From contig NZ_JAOSZE010000004.1 in the NCBI RefSeq assembly GCF_025630775.1, positions 124,001 to 188,000 of the forward strand: a DNA stretch of 64,000 bases, given 5' to 3'. This stretch comes from Actinoplanes sp. KI2. Its GTDB lineage: Bacteria; Actinomycetota; Actinomycetes; Mycobacteriales; Micromonosporaceae. A program made the position numbers and the translations under genes. Shown here piece after piece: positions 34,080-42,690 of the stretch (within the stretch, counting starts at the first letter, position 1; each line of letters begins with the position of its first letter). A model generated the notes under the pieces. It ran no database searches and was not told where the DNA came from. It was given only the letters and a program-made list of their open reading frames with translations.

Positions 34080-35099
34080 TTAAAGCCCCCACGCCTTCGC
34101 GACCCGGACCAGCGTGTCCTGCCGGGTCGCCGGGTCGTAGACGGTGCCGGCCAGGATCAGCTCGTTCGCCCCGGTGCGCGCCACCAGCTCGTCGAGGCCG
34201 CGGACCACGTCCTCGCCGGTCCCCGCGAACTGGGTGCCGGGCAGCGAGTCGAGCATCGCGCGATCGAGGTCGGACAGCTCCACCGCCGCGGCCGCCTCGG
34301 GCGACACGATCGGCCCGAGCCGTCCGGTGCGCAGGCTCAACGCCATGATCCGGCTCGGCCCGGCGAGGAACCGCGCCTCCTCGGCGGTCTCCGCGGCGAT
34401 CACCGACGCGCTGACCATCACGTGCGGCTCGGCGTAGCGCGGCGACGGCTTGAACCCGGTGCGGTAGAGGCGCAGCGCCGAATCCACATCGGAGCCGATG
34501 GCGAAGTGGTACGCGTAGCAGAACGGCAGCCCGAGCGTCGCGGCGACCTGCGCCCCGTACGTGGAGGAGCCGAGCATCCACACCTCGGGGTAGCTCTCCG
34601 CAACCGGCGTCGCGTGCAGCCGGGCCACGCTCCCGGCGTCGACCCGCTCGTCGCCGAGCAGCGCCAGCAGGGCCTGCAGGTGCTCGGGGAACTGCTCGAC
34701 CGTCAGGTACGGCGACACGCCGCGCAACGCCGCCGCGGTCGCCTGGTCGGTGCCCGGCGCCCGGCCGATGCCCAGATCTATCCGTCCCGGGTGCAGCGCC
34801 TCGAGGATCGCGAACTGCTCGGCCACCACGAACGGCATATGGTTGGGCAGCATGACCCCGCCCGAGCCGACGTGGATGCGCCGGGTGCACGCCGCCACCG
34901 CGGCGATCAGCACCGGCGGCGCGGTGGACGCCACGGCCGGCATGTTGTGGTGCTCGGCCAGCCAGAAGCGCGAATAGCCCAGGTCGTCGGCGGTCTTGGC
35001 GATCTCGAGGGTGCCGCGCAACGCGTCGGCGCTGGTATGTCCCGCGCGAACCGTGGCCAGGTCGAGCACGGAGAGCGGAACACGGGTGGAGCTTGTCAC
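34080..35099 (-). CDS. luciferase-like (LLM) flavin-dependent oxidoreductase
   Basis: The protein has 339 residues. 'SVLDLATVRAGHTSADALRG', 'RFWLAEHHNMPAVASTAPPV', 'IHVGSGGVMLPNHMPFVVAEQF' and 'GRIDLGIGRAPGTDQAT' define the alkanal-monooxygenase-like TIM-barrel group common in Gram-positive bacteria (TIGR03558 type). It uses reduced flavin; the substrate is unknown. It stands alone, convergent to nothing, with the DUF1707 gene 9 bases upstream on the same strand. Confidence 0.9.
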   Translation of the reverse strand: MTSSTRVPLSVLDLATVRAGHTSADALRGTLEIAKTADDLGYSRFWLAEHHNMPAVASTAPPVLIAAVAACTRRIHVGSGGVMLPNHMPFVVAEQFAILEALHPGRIDLGIGRAPGTDQATAAALRGVSPYLTVEQFPEHLQALLALLGDERVDAGSVARLHATPVAESYPEVWMLGSSTYGAQVAATLGLPFCYAYHFAIGSDVDSALRLYRTGFKPSPRYAEPHVMVSASVIAAETAEEARFLAGPSRIMALSLRTGRLGPIVSPEAAAAVELSDLDRAMLDSLPGTQFAGTGEDVVRGLDELVARTGANELILAGTVYDPATRQDTLVRVAKAWGL

Positions 35100-35108
35100 C
35101 GTCTTAAC

Positions 35109-35567
35109 TTAACGCGACCCCTGCTGATGGCGAATTGCTTGCACCCCCACGGTGACCGCCCCGAGCGCCGCGCCCGGCACCACCATCCAGATCGGCCAGG
35201 GATAGAGCGCACCGTCGGCGGTCGCCGCGACCAGCCCGAACACCACCAGGTTGACCACCGTGAGCGCGGCCCAGATGGTCCACAGCACGAGCAGCGCGGT
35301 CGGCAGCCGGCGGGCTTGGCGGCGCTGTTCGGCCAGCCGGCGGGCGGTGATCTCGGCGGTGCTCAACCCCGGCTTGGGCAGGTCGGTGAGCAGGACCAAC
35401 AGCTCCTGGTACGTCTTCGCGGCGTACGCGTCGCGCACCCGGTCGTCGTACTCCTGGAGGGAGAGCCGCCCCTCGTCGAGCGCGGCCTTGAGCTGCTCGG
35501 CCACCTTCTCCCGATCGGAATCGGCGGCGCGGAGCCTCTCGACCTCGCCCCGGATCTCGTTCCCCAT
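35109..35567 (-). CDS. DUF1707 and 2TM-domain membrane protein
   Basis: The protein has 152 residues. The N-terminal DUF1707 block 'LRAADSDREKVAEQLKAALDEGRLS' with 'EYDDRV' and 'AYAAKTYQELLVLLTDLP' covers residues about 12-65. A basic linker and two membrane helices follow ('LLVLWTIWAALTVVNLVVFGL' and 'WMVVPGAALGAVTVGV'). The family is found throughout actinobacteria with no known biochemical role. The start is the ATG at 35567, preceded by 'aaaggagtg'. It may be co-transcribed with the LLM gene (9-base gap). Confidence 0.85.
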   Translation of the reverse strand: MGNEIRGEVERLRAADSDREKVAEQLKAALDEGRLSLQEYDDRVRDAYAAKTYQELLVLLTDLPKPGLSTAEITARRLAEQRRQARRLPTALLVLWTIWAALTVVNLVVFGLVAATADGALYPWPIWMVVPGAALGAVTVGVQAIRHQQGSR

Positions 35568-35671
35568 CGGACACTCCTTTTACGCCGCCCGCCGAGAGGC
35601 CAGGCTAACCGAGCCGGACCGGCGATCGGCAGAGGGAGAACCCCTGAAATCGCGGCCGTTCGCCGACCCTG

Positions 35672-36544
35672 TCAGCGGTACTGCTGGACGGCGCCCGCCT
35701 GCTCGCGCAGCCGGGCGATCCGCTGCTCCATCGGCGGGTGCGTGGAGAACAGCGCCGACATGCCGCCGGTCCGGAACGGGTTGGCGATCATCAGGTGGGC
35801 GGCGCTGGGCAGCTGCCCCTCGGCCGGCAACGGCATCCGCTGTGTGCCGTACTGGATCTTCTCGAGCGCGCTGGCCAGGGCCAGCGGGTCCCGGGTGAGC
35901 TCGGCGCCGGACGCGTCCGCCTGGAACTCCCGGTTCCGGCTGATCGCCATCTGGATGATCGACGCGGCCAGCGGCCCGAGGATCATCATGGCCAGCAGCG
36001 CGGCCGGGTTCGGCCGGTCGTCGTCGTCCGAGCCGCCCAGCGGCAGGAAGATCGCCAGCTGCGCGAGGCTCGTGATGATGCCGGCCAGGGCCGCGGCCAC
36101 GCTCGAGATCAGGATGTCGCGGTTGTAGACGTGCGACAGCTCGTGCCCGATCACCGCGCGCAGCTCACGCCGGTCGAGCAACTGCGTGATGCCGACGGTG
36201 ACGGCCACCGCCGCGTGCTGCGGGTCACGCCCGGTCGCGAACGCGTTCGGCTGGCTCGTGGGCGACACGTACAGCCGCGGCATCGGCTGTCCCGCGGTCT
36301 GCGAGAGCTCCCGCACCATCTGGTACAGCTCCGGGAACTCCGCCTCGCTCACCGGCCGGGCCCGCATGGCGCGCAGCGCGATCTTGTCCGAGTAGAAGTA
36401 GCTGAAGGCGTTCATACCGAGCGAGATGAGCACCGCGAAGACCAGCCCGGCGCTCCCGCCGAGCCAGTAGCCGGCCGCCAGGATGAGCGCGGTGAGCAGA
36501 CCGAGCAGGGCGGCCGTCTTGAGGCCGTTGTGGTGGCTGGACAC
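35672..36544 (-). CDS. htpX: membrane zinc metalloprotease HtpX
   Basis: I chose GTG 36544 ('VSSHHNGLKTAALLGLLTAL'), 8 bases behind a 'gggag' site; it gives 290 residues, the family length. The catalytic motif is 'AVIGHELSHVYNRD' (HExxH), with the third zinc ligand Glu in 'NREFQADASGAELT'. Four membrane helices are seen: two before the catalytic site and two between the HExxH and the EFQAD segment, one of them holding 'SSVAAALAGIITSLAQLAIF'. HtpX degrades misfolded membrane proteins together with FtsH, and is often stress-induced. Confidence 0.95.
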   Translation of the reverse strand: MSSHHNGLKTAALLGLLTALILAAGYWLGGSAGLVFAVLISLGMNAFSYFYSDKIALRAMRARPVSEAEFPELYQMVRELSQTAGQPMPRLYVSPTSQPNAFATGRDPQHAAVAVTVGITQLLDRRELRAVIGHELSHVYNRDILISSVAAALAGIITSLAQLAIFLPLGGSDDDDRPNPAALLAMMILGPLAASIIQMAISRNREFQADASGAELTRDPLALASALEKIQYGTQRMPLPAEGQLPSAAHLMIANPFRTGGMSALFSTHPPMEQRIARLREQAGAVQQYR

Positions 36545-36679
36545 AGTGACAACTCCCGTCCGCGGTCCCTCCGGAGCCGCACCCTCCAGAACGCCCCTGA
36601 CCGGCGCTTTCATCCCTACGGGGCTGTGAGTTCGCTGAAGACGCGGCAGCGGAGACCGTCCTGCGCCTGGACGCCGGAT

Positions 36680-38293
36680 TCACTGGAATCTTGATTGTTC
36701 GTTTGCCGGTAGGCGGACGACGAATGTGGTTCCGGGGCCGCTGTGTGCCGCGAGGCCGATGCTGCCGTCGTGGCGTTCGACGATGGCGCGGGTGATGACC
36801 AGGCCGAGTCCGGTGCCAGGAATGTGCCGGGCCCGCGCCGAGGACGCGCGGTAGAAGCGGCGGAACAGGCGGGGCCGGTCGGCCTCCGGGATGCCGATGC
36901 CGGTGTCGGCGACGGTCCAGGTGATGTGGCGCGCGTCGACCGTGGCGGTGATCGTGATGCGGCCGCCGGCCGGGGTGTACTTGATCGCGTTGGAGAGCAG
37001 GTTGTCGGCGACTTGGCGCAGCCGGTGCGGGTCGCCGTGCAGCGGGAGGCGCTCGGGCATGTCGGTGTCGACGGTGAGGTTCTTGCCGGTGGCCTGCGGC
37101 CGGAACGCGTCGATGGCGGCCCTGATGACGGCGCTCAGGTCGGTGTCGACCGCCTCGACGGTCAGGTGGCCGGATTCCAGGCGGGCCAGGTCGAGGAGGT
37201 CGTCGGCGATCGCCGACAGCCGCTGAGCGCTGCCGGCGATGGTGCTGAGGTAGCTGCGTTGCTCGGTCTCGGTGAGAGTGTCCAGTTCGTCGTCGACGAA
37301 CGACGCGGTGCTGGTGATCACCGCCAGCGGGTTGCGCAGTTCGTGGGTGACCAGGGCCAGGAACTCGTCCTTGGTGCGGGCCAGGTCGATGGCGAGCTCC
37401 TCGGCGCGGCGCCGTTCCAGGTACTGGCCGAGCTGTGCGGCGACACCGCCGAGCAGGGCGATGAGGGTGTTTTCCGGATCCTCGGCGTAGTCGCCGTAGA
37501 CGCACAGCGCACCGAGGATCTGCCCGCCGGTGGAGATCGGTACGCCGACGGCGACGCGCAGACCGGCCTCGGCGGCGATCCGGCTGCGGCTCGAGCCGGT
37601 GTCCGCGCCCAGGTCGGGGATCCACTGCGGGCGGCCGCTCTGGTAGACCCGGCCCGGCAGCCATCGGCCGGTTTCGACCTCGTCGGCGACGAACTGGGTC
37701 AGCCGCCAGGCCGGGCCGAGGTGCCGGGCGGCGCAGGTGAGGACCCGGCGCTCCTCGTCGGGTACCCACAGTTCGGTCACCGGCCAGCCCATCTGCACGC
37801 CGACGGCTTCGACCAGCCGCTGCGCGGCGGCGGCGCTGGATTCCGCCTCGGCCAGGCCGCGGGAGACGGCCGCCTCCACGGCGGTGAACCGGCTGGCCCG
37901 CTGCGCGACGGTGACGTCGCTCAGGAAGGCGTGATAGATGCGCCCGCCGGGATCATCGGTGGCGGTCACCGTCATCTCGACGGGGAACTCATGGCCGTCG
38001 CGATGCCTCATCCGGGTGGTCACGTGCTGCCGTAACGCCTCGGCGGGACTCCCGGCCAGGAACAGCTCCAGCCGGGCACGGTACTGCTCCACGATGATCA
38101 GGTCTTGCACCCGCCGACCGCAGGCCTCCCGCCACTGGTAACCGAACGTATCCGCCGCGGCCCGGTTCCACGCCAGCACCCGCCCGTCCGTATCCACGGC
38201 GATATACGCGGTGGACACCGCGGCCAGCACCTTCATCGGATGCCGCAGCACCTCTTCGCCGCACCACATCAGCGGAGTCCGCGTCTCAGTCAT
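36680..38293 (-). CDS. orphan cytoplasmic PAS-GAF sensor histidine kinase
   Basis: From ATG 38293 the product is 537 residues. A PAS domain ('KVLAAVSTAYIAVDTDGRV', 'AADTFGYQWREACGR') with PAC tail covers about residues 18-130. A GAF domain covers about 155-295 ('LRVAVGVPISTGGQILGALC'). HisKA follows with the phospho-accepting His near 317 in 'ALVTHELRNPLAVI'. The HATPase_c domain has N box 'DNLLSNAIKYTP', G1 'DTGIGIPEAD' and G2 'GTGLGLVI'. No membrane segment is seen, so it senses an intracellular signal. There is no response regulator next to it. The 328 bases upstream (38294-38621) contain one strong hairpin and no gene. Confidence 0.93.
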   Translation of the reverse strand: MTETRTPLMWCGEEVLRHPMKVLAAVSTAYIAVDTDGRVLAWNRAAADTFGYQWREACGRRVQDLIIVEQYRARLELFLAGSPAEALRQHVTTRMRHRDGHEFPVEMTVTATDDPGGRIYHAFLSDVTVAQRASRFTAVEAAVSRGLAEAESSAAAAQRLVEAVGVQMGWPVTELWVPDEERRVLTCAARHLGPAWRLTQFVADEVETGRWLPGRVYQSGRPQWIPDLGADTGSSRSRIAAEAGLRVAVGVPISTGGQILGALCVYGDYAEDPENTLIALLGGVAAQLGQYLERRRAEELAIDLARTKDEFLALVTHELRNPLAVITSTASFVDDELDTLTETEQRSYLSTIAGSAQRLSAIADDLLDLARLESGHLTVEAVDTDLSAVIRAAIDAFRPQATGKNLTVDTDMPERLPLHGDPHRLRQVADNLLSNAIKYTPAGGRITITATVDARHITWTVADTGIGIPEADRPRLFRRFYRASSARARHIPGTGLGLVITRAIVERHDGSIGLAAHSGPGTTFVVRLPANEQSRFQ

Positions 38294-38478
38294 GTCCGCG
38301 CCGGCTCGTGCTCGGCGGGGGCGGCTCGGCAACGCGGGCGTCGATCACCACACTGACCAGGGTGCCCTACCCGACGCGGGGACAAACCGGATCGGCATTC
38401 CTGCTCCCCGCCGAGATCGGTCGGACTCTTGGGCCGGCTTTCGCCGCGCCGGTGCCGTGCCGAGGAGACCCCACGATA

Positions 38479-38516
38479 GAGGCCCCTGACCGGCATCATG
38501 CCTGGTCAGAGGCCTC
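38479..38516 (+). terminator. terminator-like palindrome at the left edge of the accessory patch
   Basis: The arms gaggcccctgacc and ggtcagaggcctc pair with one mismatch around the spacer 'ggcatcatgcct', followed by 'ttctttccc'. No plus-strand gene ends just before it. A similar hairpin (ggccccctacc/ggtagggggcc followed by 'tctttgtccc') lies beside tRNA-Tyr at 42410-42445. Confidence 0.6.
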
Positions 38517-38621
38517 TTCTTTCCCGAGGGTACCGGTGGCCTCTACCGTGCCTGGTGCGCCGCACGTCAGCCGGTCAGTCGTCACATTCGCGTTCGTCCG
38601 CGTGCAACATGCTGGCTCGGC

Positions 38622-39866
38622 TTACCGACGAGCGTCCAGATTCAGCCTCAGCGACTCCACCCGTTCGTCGGAGGCCGCTGCCCATGCCACGCCTATGGCG
38701 AGATGCAAGAACCCCTCAACGGCGGCCAGAAGCTGCTGGACTTCTTCCAGTTCCTCCTCGGTGCCCTGGTCTGCGTGCTTCAATTTCTGAAGCTGCGTTC
38801 GGGCAGTCGCGAGCGCTGTTGCGGCCAGCTGGTGAATCACCGAAGGCTTGTCGACAGGGAACCCGGCATGGACAAAGCAGAGGATCTGACCTCGTTTCGT
38901 GGGCTTGGCCAGTCCTCTGTCGATCCACGTAAGATCCTTCGCCTCAGGGTAGTTCTGTTCAATCCAAGAGAGGACTTCTGCATCGGTAAATGCGGCTCGC
39001 AGCAGACGGTCAATTAGCTCGATGAGGGAGTTCGCCGCCTGGGCGACAGAGTCGGCTGAATACTGAAGTGCGTCACGGGCGCCTTGTACCTTGCGGCCCA
39101 ACGAGGAGCTGAGCTCGGTGACCTTCTGTCGCGATCGTCCAGAGACGGTTCGACGTAGCTCGACAGCAAGCTTTAGAAGGTCATTCTTCGTCAGCAACGT
39201 GAGTTCTGGCGGTGACGACTCTTCGGCGACGATCGGCGCGCTGAATTCGACCAGCTTCTCCAATGAGGTATCGAGCACCCACATCAGCGAAAGCATGGTC
39301 GAGGAGACGTCCGAGGAGACATCCGAGGGCGGCATAGGAAGCGGCATCCTCTCCCTCTCGGGAAGAACTGAATATAGATCATCCAGCGCCACGGCGTACG
39401 GCATTAGTCCACGGGTAGCGCGACGAAGAGCCACCGTGAGAACAGCTGCGTCGGTTTGCAGTGCTGCAACGAGTCGGTGGTATGCAGCCTCGCCAACTGC
39501 TCGCCGGGCGAAACGCTGGAATCCTTCCTTCTTAATATCCTGCGCCCACTCGGGAATGTCCGCACCGATCAGCCGCTGCGCCTCGGCCGCGAACCGCTCC
39601 ACATTCGCTTCGTCGAAATCCTCTATGTCACCGAACCTCTCACGGACGAACTCATCGAGCCGGTCCAACCAAGATCGAGGGTCGCTGTCGTCGATCAAGA
39701 TCCTTATGCACGATATTCCGGCGTCCCAGATCCGGATCGCGTCATCGGTGATACCAAAGGCGTGACGTTGAGTCGAAGGTATCTGCCACAACTCCTTAGC
39801 CAAGGCGGAGGCGCCACTCTGCGCATCCGTCCGGCCACCCTTCGACGTGGTCGACACTTCCGGCAC
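38622..39866 (-). CDS. hypothetical protein, 414 aa, probably horizontally acquired
   Basis: I do not recognise this protein. It has 414 residues from ATG 39866, is mostly helical and has no membrane segment or signal peptide. The N-terminal half carries 'FVRERFGDIEDFDEANVERF' and 'YHRLVAALQTDAAVLTVALRRATRG'. The middle has a serine-rich hinge ('PPSDVSSDVSSTMLS'). The C-terminal half has 'FCFVHAGF'-like hydrophobic and long helical segments ('LATARTQLQKLKHADQGTEE'). The codons are clearly less GC-biased than in neighbours (many third-position A/T). The gene lies between a terminator-like hairpin and recombinase remnants, so it is likely cargo of a mobile element. Confidence 0.6.
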   Translation of the reverse strand: MPEVSTTSKGGRTDAQSGASALAKELWQIPSTQRHAFGITDDAIRIWDAGISCIRILIDDSDPRSWLDRLDEFVRERFGDIEDFDEANVERFAAEAQRLIGADIPEWAQDIKKEGFQRFARRAVGEAAYHRLVAALQTDAAVLTVALRRATRGLMPYAVALDDLYSVLPERERMPLPMPPSDVSSDVSSTMLSLMWVLDTSLEKLVEFSAPIVAEESSPPELTLLTKNDLLKLAVELRRTVSGRSRQKVTELSSSLGRKVQGARDALQYSADSVAQAANSLIELIDRLLRAAFTDAEVLSWIEQNYPEAKDLTWIDRGLAKPTKRGQILCFVHAGFPVDKPSVIHQLAATALATARTQLQKLKHADQGTEEELEEVQQLLAAVEGFLHLAIGVAWAAASDERVESLRLNLDARR

Positions 39867-40147
39867 CCTTCCAGGACAGAACCCTCTTGGAGGCGACCAA
39901 CGCTAGCCCCACCCCCCGACAAAAACGATCGCGTTTCGCGTGACCTGGTCACGTCCAGCCACTTTGTCCTGGAAGTGCGCGAGGCGCGTCGGCCGCGCGT
40001 GCCGGATCCAGCTCGCCACTCGCCCGGCCCGGGCGCGCCCGGGCAGTCGCTCGATCATGGCTCTCTCGCCTCGCCCTCCGAGTCGAACTCCCACCGCACG
40101 CCTGCGGGACACCCGCGATACGAGCTGTCCCCCTCTTTTTTCGCAGC
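39867..40147. other. 281-bp non-coding stretch with a palindrome
   Basis: No convincing gene. It holds the upstream region of the 414-aa protein and a 13-base palindrome gtgacctggtcac at 39940-39952, which could be a regulator site. The stretch 40020-40150 is ordinary GC-rich DNA with the end of the frameshifted HAD gene at 40148. Confidence 0.4.
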
Positions 40148-40860
40148 TCAATGGCCCTCGGGGGACCGAGGGGACATGGGGGACGCAGGGGACAATGCTT
40201 CGGCGATCTCACCCATCGAGGTCACGACGATGTCGGCCGACGCGAAGGCGTCGACCTTCCACGCGTTGTTGGCGTAGCCGATCGCGGCGATCCCGGCGGC
40301 CGAGCGGCCTCGACGTCGGTGATCGAGTCGCCGACCAGCACGCACGACCTCGCCTCGGCCCCGAGGGCGCGGACGGCAGCGAGCACCGGCGCGGGGTTCG
40401 GCTTCACCCGCCCCGGATCGCCGTATGTCCGGCCGATGATCGGTGCGACGTACGCGGCGAGATCGTGAGCCGTCAGATACGCCTCGACCGCCGCCGCTGA
40501 GTTGTTGCTCACGATGGCGACCGGTACGCCTCGGGCGACCGCGCCCAGGATCACCTCACGGCCGAACGGCGTTGGCGCCGCTACGGCAGCGGCGTGCAGC
40601 TCGGCCGCGCATAGGGTTTCCTCGATCATTACTGTCAGGTCGGCCGGGCACGCCTCGCCGACCCATCGCAGCACGGCGAGGGGATCACTCTCGCTGCGCT
40701 CTTCCGGCGGCACTGCCACCCGCTCGATGTCGAGCAAGGCGACCAGGTCGGCCGCGACGCGCGGCGCAGGGTAACCCGCGAAGATGGCGCACACCGGGCC
40801 GTCGAAGTCCAGAAGCAACGGCCCGGCACCGACCAGGGCGGCCTGCGTTGGGCCGCTCAC
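40148..40860 (-). pseudogene. HAD-family phosphatase broken by a one-base frameshift
   Basis: Reading from GTG 40860, the HAD motifs are 'LLLDFDGPVCAIF' (motif I, though the second Asp of DxD is replaced: DFDG), 'VAIVSNNS' (motif II), 'GRVKPNPAP' (Lys, motif III) and 'VLVGDSITDVEAAR' (motif IV). Just after 'VEAAR' (about 40303) the frame must shift to continue with the expected 'AAGIAAIGYANNAWKVDAFA' and 'SADIVVTSMGEIAEAL', which lie in another frame ending at 40148. One missing G in a run of G/C explains it. This is either real decay or a sequencing error. It overlaps the truncated recombinase end-on. Confidence 0.75.
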
Positions 40861-40899
40861 GAGCGGTACTCGCGCGCCACGCTGTCCCCACCGAGTCGA

Positions 40900-41714
40900 A
40901 CCACAAGCGGGCGGACTCAACGAACGAGCTGGGTCACCTCGACGCGCACCCGTTCGTCAAGGTCCGGTGGCAGGCCCCGAAGCTCAACGCCGAGGTGGAC
41001 CGCCGAGCCGTCGTCAACCAGGGACAGGGACACCGGCTGCTGGTTGGCGTGCGCAACACCGTTCCCGAGCTGGAAGCGCTGTTCGGGACGATGTATCTCG
41101 CCGCGCTGCGCCCGGAGGAAAGCCTGAACCTGCTGGACTCCGAGTACGAGCGGCCCAAGAGGAAGGGTGGCTGGGGCTGGCTGCACCTGACCGGTGCCGT
41201 CGTCGAGGCCGGGGCGCGCTGGACCGACAGCGGAGACGTGATCGAGCAGCGGGGCCTCAAGCACCGGCCGGGGACCGCCGTGCGGGACGTGCCCGCCGCG
41301 CCGCCGCTGTGCGCGCTGCTGGACCGGCACATCGAGGCGTGGCCACCCGCGCCGAACGGCCGACTGTTCGTCACCCGGCGCGGCCCCGGCGGGATGTACG
41401 TAACGGCCAGCGGCCGGCCGGTGACCCGCAACGCGATCGGCACCGCGTGGCAGCGTGCCCGTGCCATCGGGCTCACCCCGGCCGAGCACGCCTCGCCGCT
41501 GGCTCGCCGGCCTCACGACCTGCGACACGCCTGCGTCTCCTACTGGTTGGCCTGTGGCGTGTCCCCGGCCCTGGTTGCCCGGTGGGCCGGGCACAGCATC
41601 AAGGTCCTGTTGGCGATCTACGCGAGCTGGATCTTCGGCGAGGAGGAAGCGGCGATGCGCCGGATTGAGGACGGCTACGAAGCGTTCCCCGAACCGGGTG
41701 ATCTTGCGGCCTGA
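40900..41714 (+). pseudogene. 5'-truncated tyrosine recombinase (integrase), catalytic half only
   Basis: About 270 residues remain. Conserved parts of actinobacterial phage/AICE integrases: 'FVKVRWQAPKLNAEVDRRAV', 'LAALRPEESLNLLD' (Arg I), 'RGLKHRPGTAVRDVPAAPPL', 'NGRLFVTRRGPGG', 'RRPHDLRHACVSYWLACGV' (HxxR), 'VARWAGHSIKVLLAIYASWI' (His and nucleophile Tyr). The N-terminal arm- and core-binding domains, about 150-200 residues, are missing; the HAD gene occupies that space. Catalytic residues are all present, but no start fits, so it is unlikely to act. It points toward tRNA-Tyr. Confidence 0.8.
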
Positions 41715-41877
41715 TGCACCCAAACGACGCCGCCGGCGAATTCAAGCCGGTTCCGTGCGAGACCCCTACACCGCGAAGAGGGGGTGGTTGGCGAATCTCA
41801 CCTCGCTCGGCCAGCTGTCGATGAGAACGCTGGCACCGTGTCGCGAGCCCTCTTGCTGAATGGGAGACGTACGTAAG

Positions 41878-42228
41878 ATGACGCCGTTTAACCTGCTAGT
41901 TGTCCTGTTGCTTGTTGGACTCATGTTTGTCGTGGTGCGAGCCGCGACGCGCCAATCCTTGAAGGCTCGCGTCGACGGACTGGGCGAACTGCGGGGCCGG
42001 ACGATGGCGTCGATCATCGCGACCCTTGGCGAACCGGACGAGATTACGCGGTATTCCGACGACACCCGGATCATGCTCTGGACGTCGCCGAAGTATCAGA
42101 TCGCCCTTTTGGCCGGAGCGAACGGCATGTGCGGCGGTGTGCACATGGAGCGCTCCAGCAAGAAGGCGCCTCCGCGTCAAGGTCGGGGTCAGATGTCGGT
42201 GGGCTTCACTGCGTGGACCGACGTCTAG
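41878..42228 (+). CDS. small membrane-anchored hypothetical protein
   Basis: The protein has 116 residues from ATG 41878; an ATG at 41860 would add 6. One N-terminal membrane helix ('FNLLVVLLLVGLMFVVVRAA') is followed by a soluble domain with 'GRTMASIIATLGEPDEITRY', similar to the start of SmpA/BamE-like lipoprotein domains by eye only, and 'RIMLWTSPKYQIALL'. Lower GC than the neighbourhood. It lies between two copies of the recombinase 3' end, so it is probably passenger DNA. Function unknown. Confidence 0.5.
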   Translation: MTPFNLLVVLLLVGLMFVVVRAATRQSLKARVDGLGELRGRTMASIIATLGEPDEITRYSDDTRIMLWTSPKYQIALLAGANGMCGGVHMERSSKKAPPRQGRGQMSVGFTAWTDV

Positions 42229-42240
42229 TCATCAGTCCCG

Positions 42241-42337
42241 TTGGCGATCTACGCAAGGCTGGACCGTCGGGCAAGGGTGTGCGCCGGATTGACGATGGGG
42301 CAAAGCGTTCCTCGAACCGGGTGATCTTGCGACCTGA
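42241..42337 (+). repeat. second, degenerate copy of the recombinase 3' end
   Basis: Compared with 41610-41714, the start 'ttggcgatctacgc' and the end 'gaaccgggtgatcttgc' plus cctga are almost identical (the final 24 bases differ at one position), with drift and small gaps in the middle. The two copies are 631 bases apart in direct orientation. This copy ends 120 bases from the tRNA-Tyr 3' end, where integrase genes of tRNA-targeting elements normally sit. Confidence 0.8.
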
Positions 42338-42409
42338 ACGCCGACACGTATACGACACAACCAGCGAGATCGAGTGGTTCCGAGCGAGACCGAGTGAGAC
42401 CACGAAGAA

Positions 42410-42445
42410 GGCCCCCTACCCGGCTATTTCAGCAGGTAGGGGGCC
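42410..42445 (-). terminator. terminator of tRNA-Tyr
   Basis: Perfect 11-bp stem ggccccctacc (42410-42420) with ggtagggggcc (42435-42445) and a 14-base loop, 12 bases beyond the tRNA-Tyr 3' end on the minus strand, followed there by 'ttcttc'. Confidence 0.7.
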
Positions 42446-42457
42446 TCTTTGTCCCTG

Positions 42458-42541
42458 TGGTGGCGGGTGAAGGATTCGAACCTTCGTAGCTTTCGCGACG
42501 GATTTACAGTCCGCTCCCATTGGCCGCTCGGGCAACCCGCC
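42458..42541 (-). tRNA. tRNA-Tyr (anticodon GTA)
   Basis: Acceptor arms ggcgggt and acccgcc pair fully. The anticodon loop reads CTGTAAA (GTA). A long variable arm is present, as expected for bacterial tRNA-Tyr, and the T loop is ggttcgaatcc. The 3' CCA is encoded (42458-42460 on the complement). Total 84 bases. It lies at the edge of the recombinase-bearing patch and is the likely attachment site. Confidence 0.95.
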
Positions 42542-42690
42542 TGGGAACGCCCCTGCACCTTGGCGCAGCAGCGGACAACAGGATAGCCGTACCGCCGCCC
42601 GGGATTGCAACCGGGTACGGTCGGCATGTCGAGGGCCCGGATGTGGTCCTCCGCATACATCGACGTACGCCAGCCCGCAGGAGTCTGATC

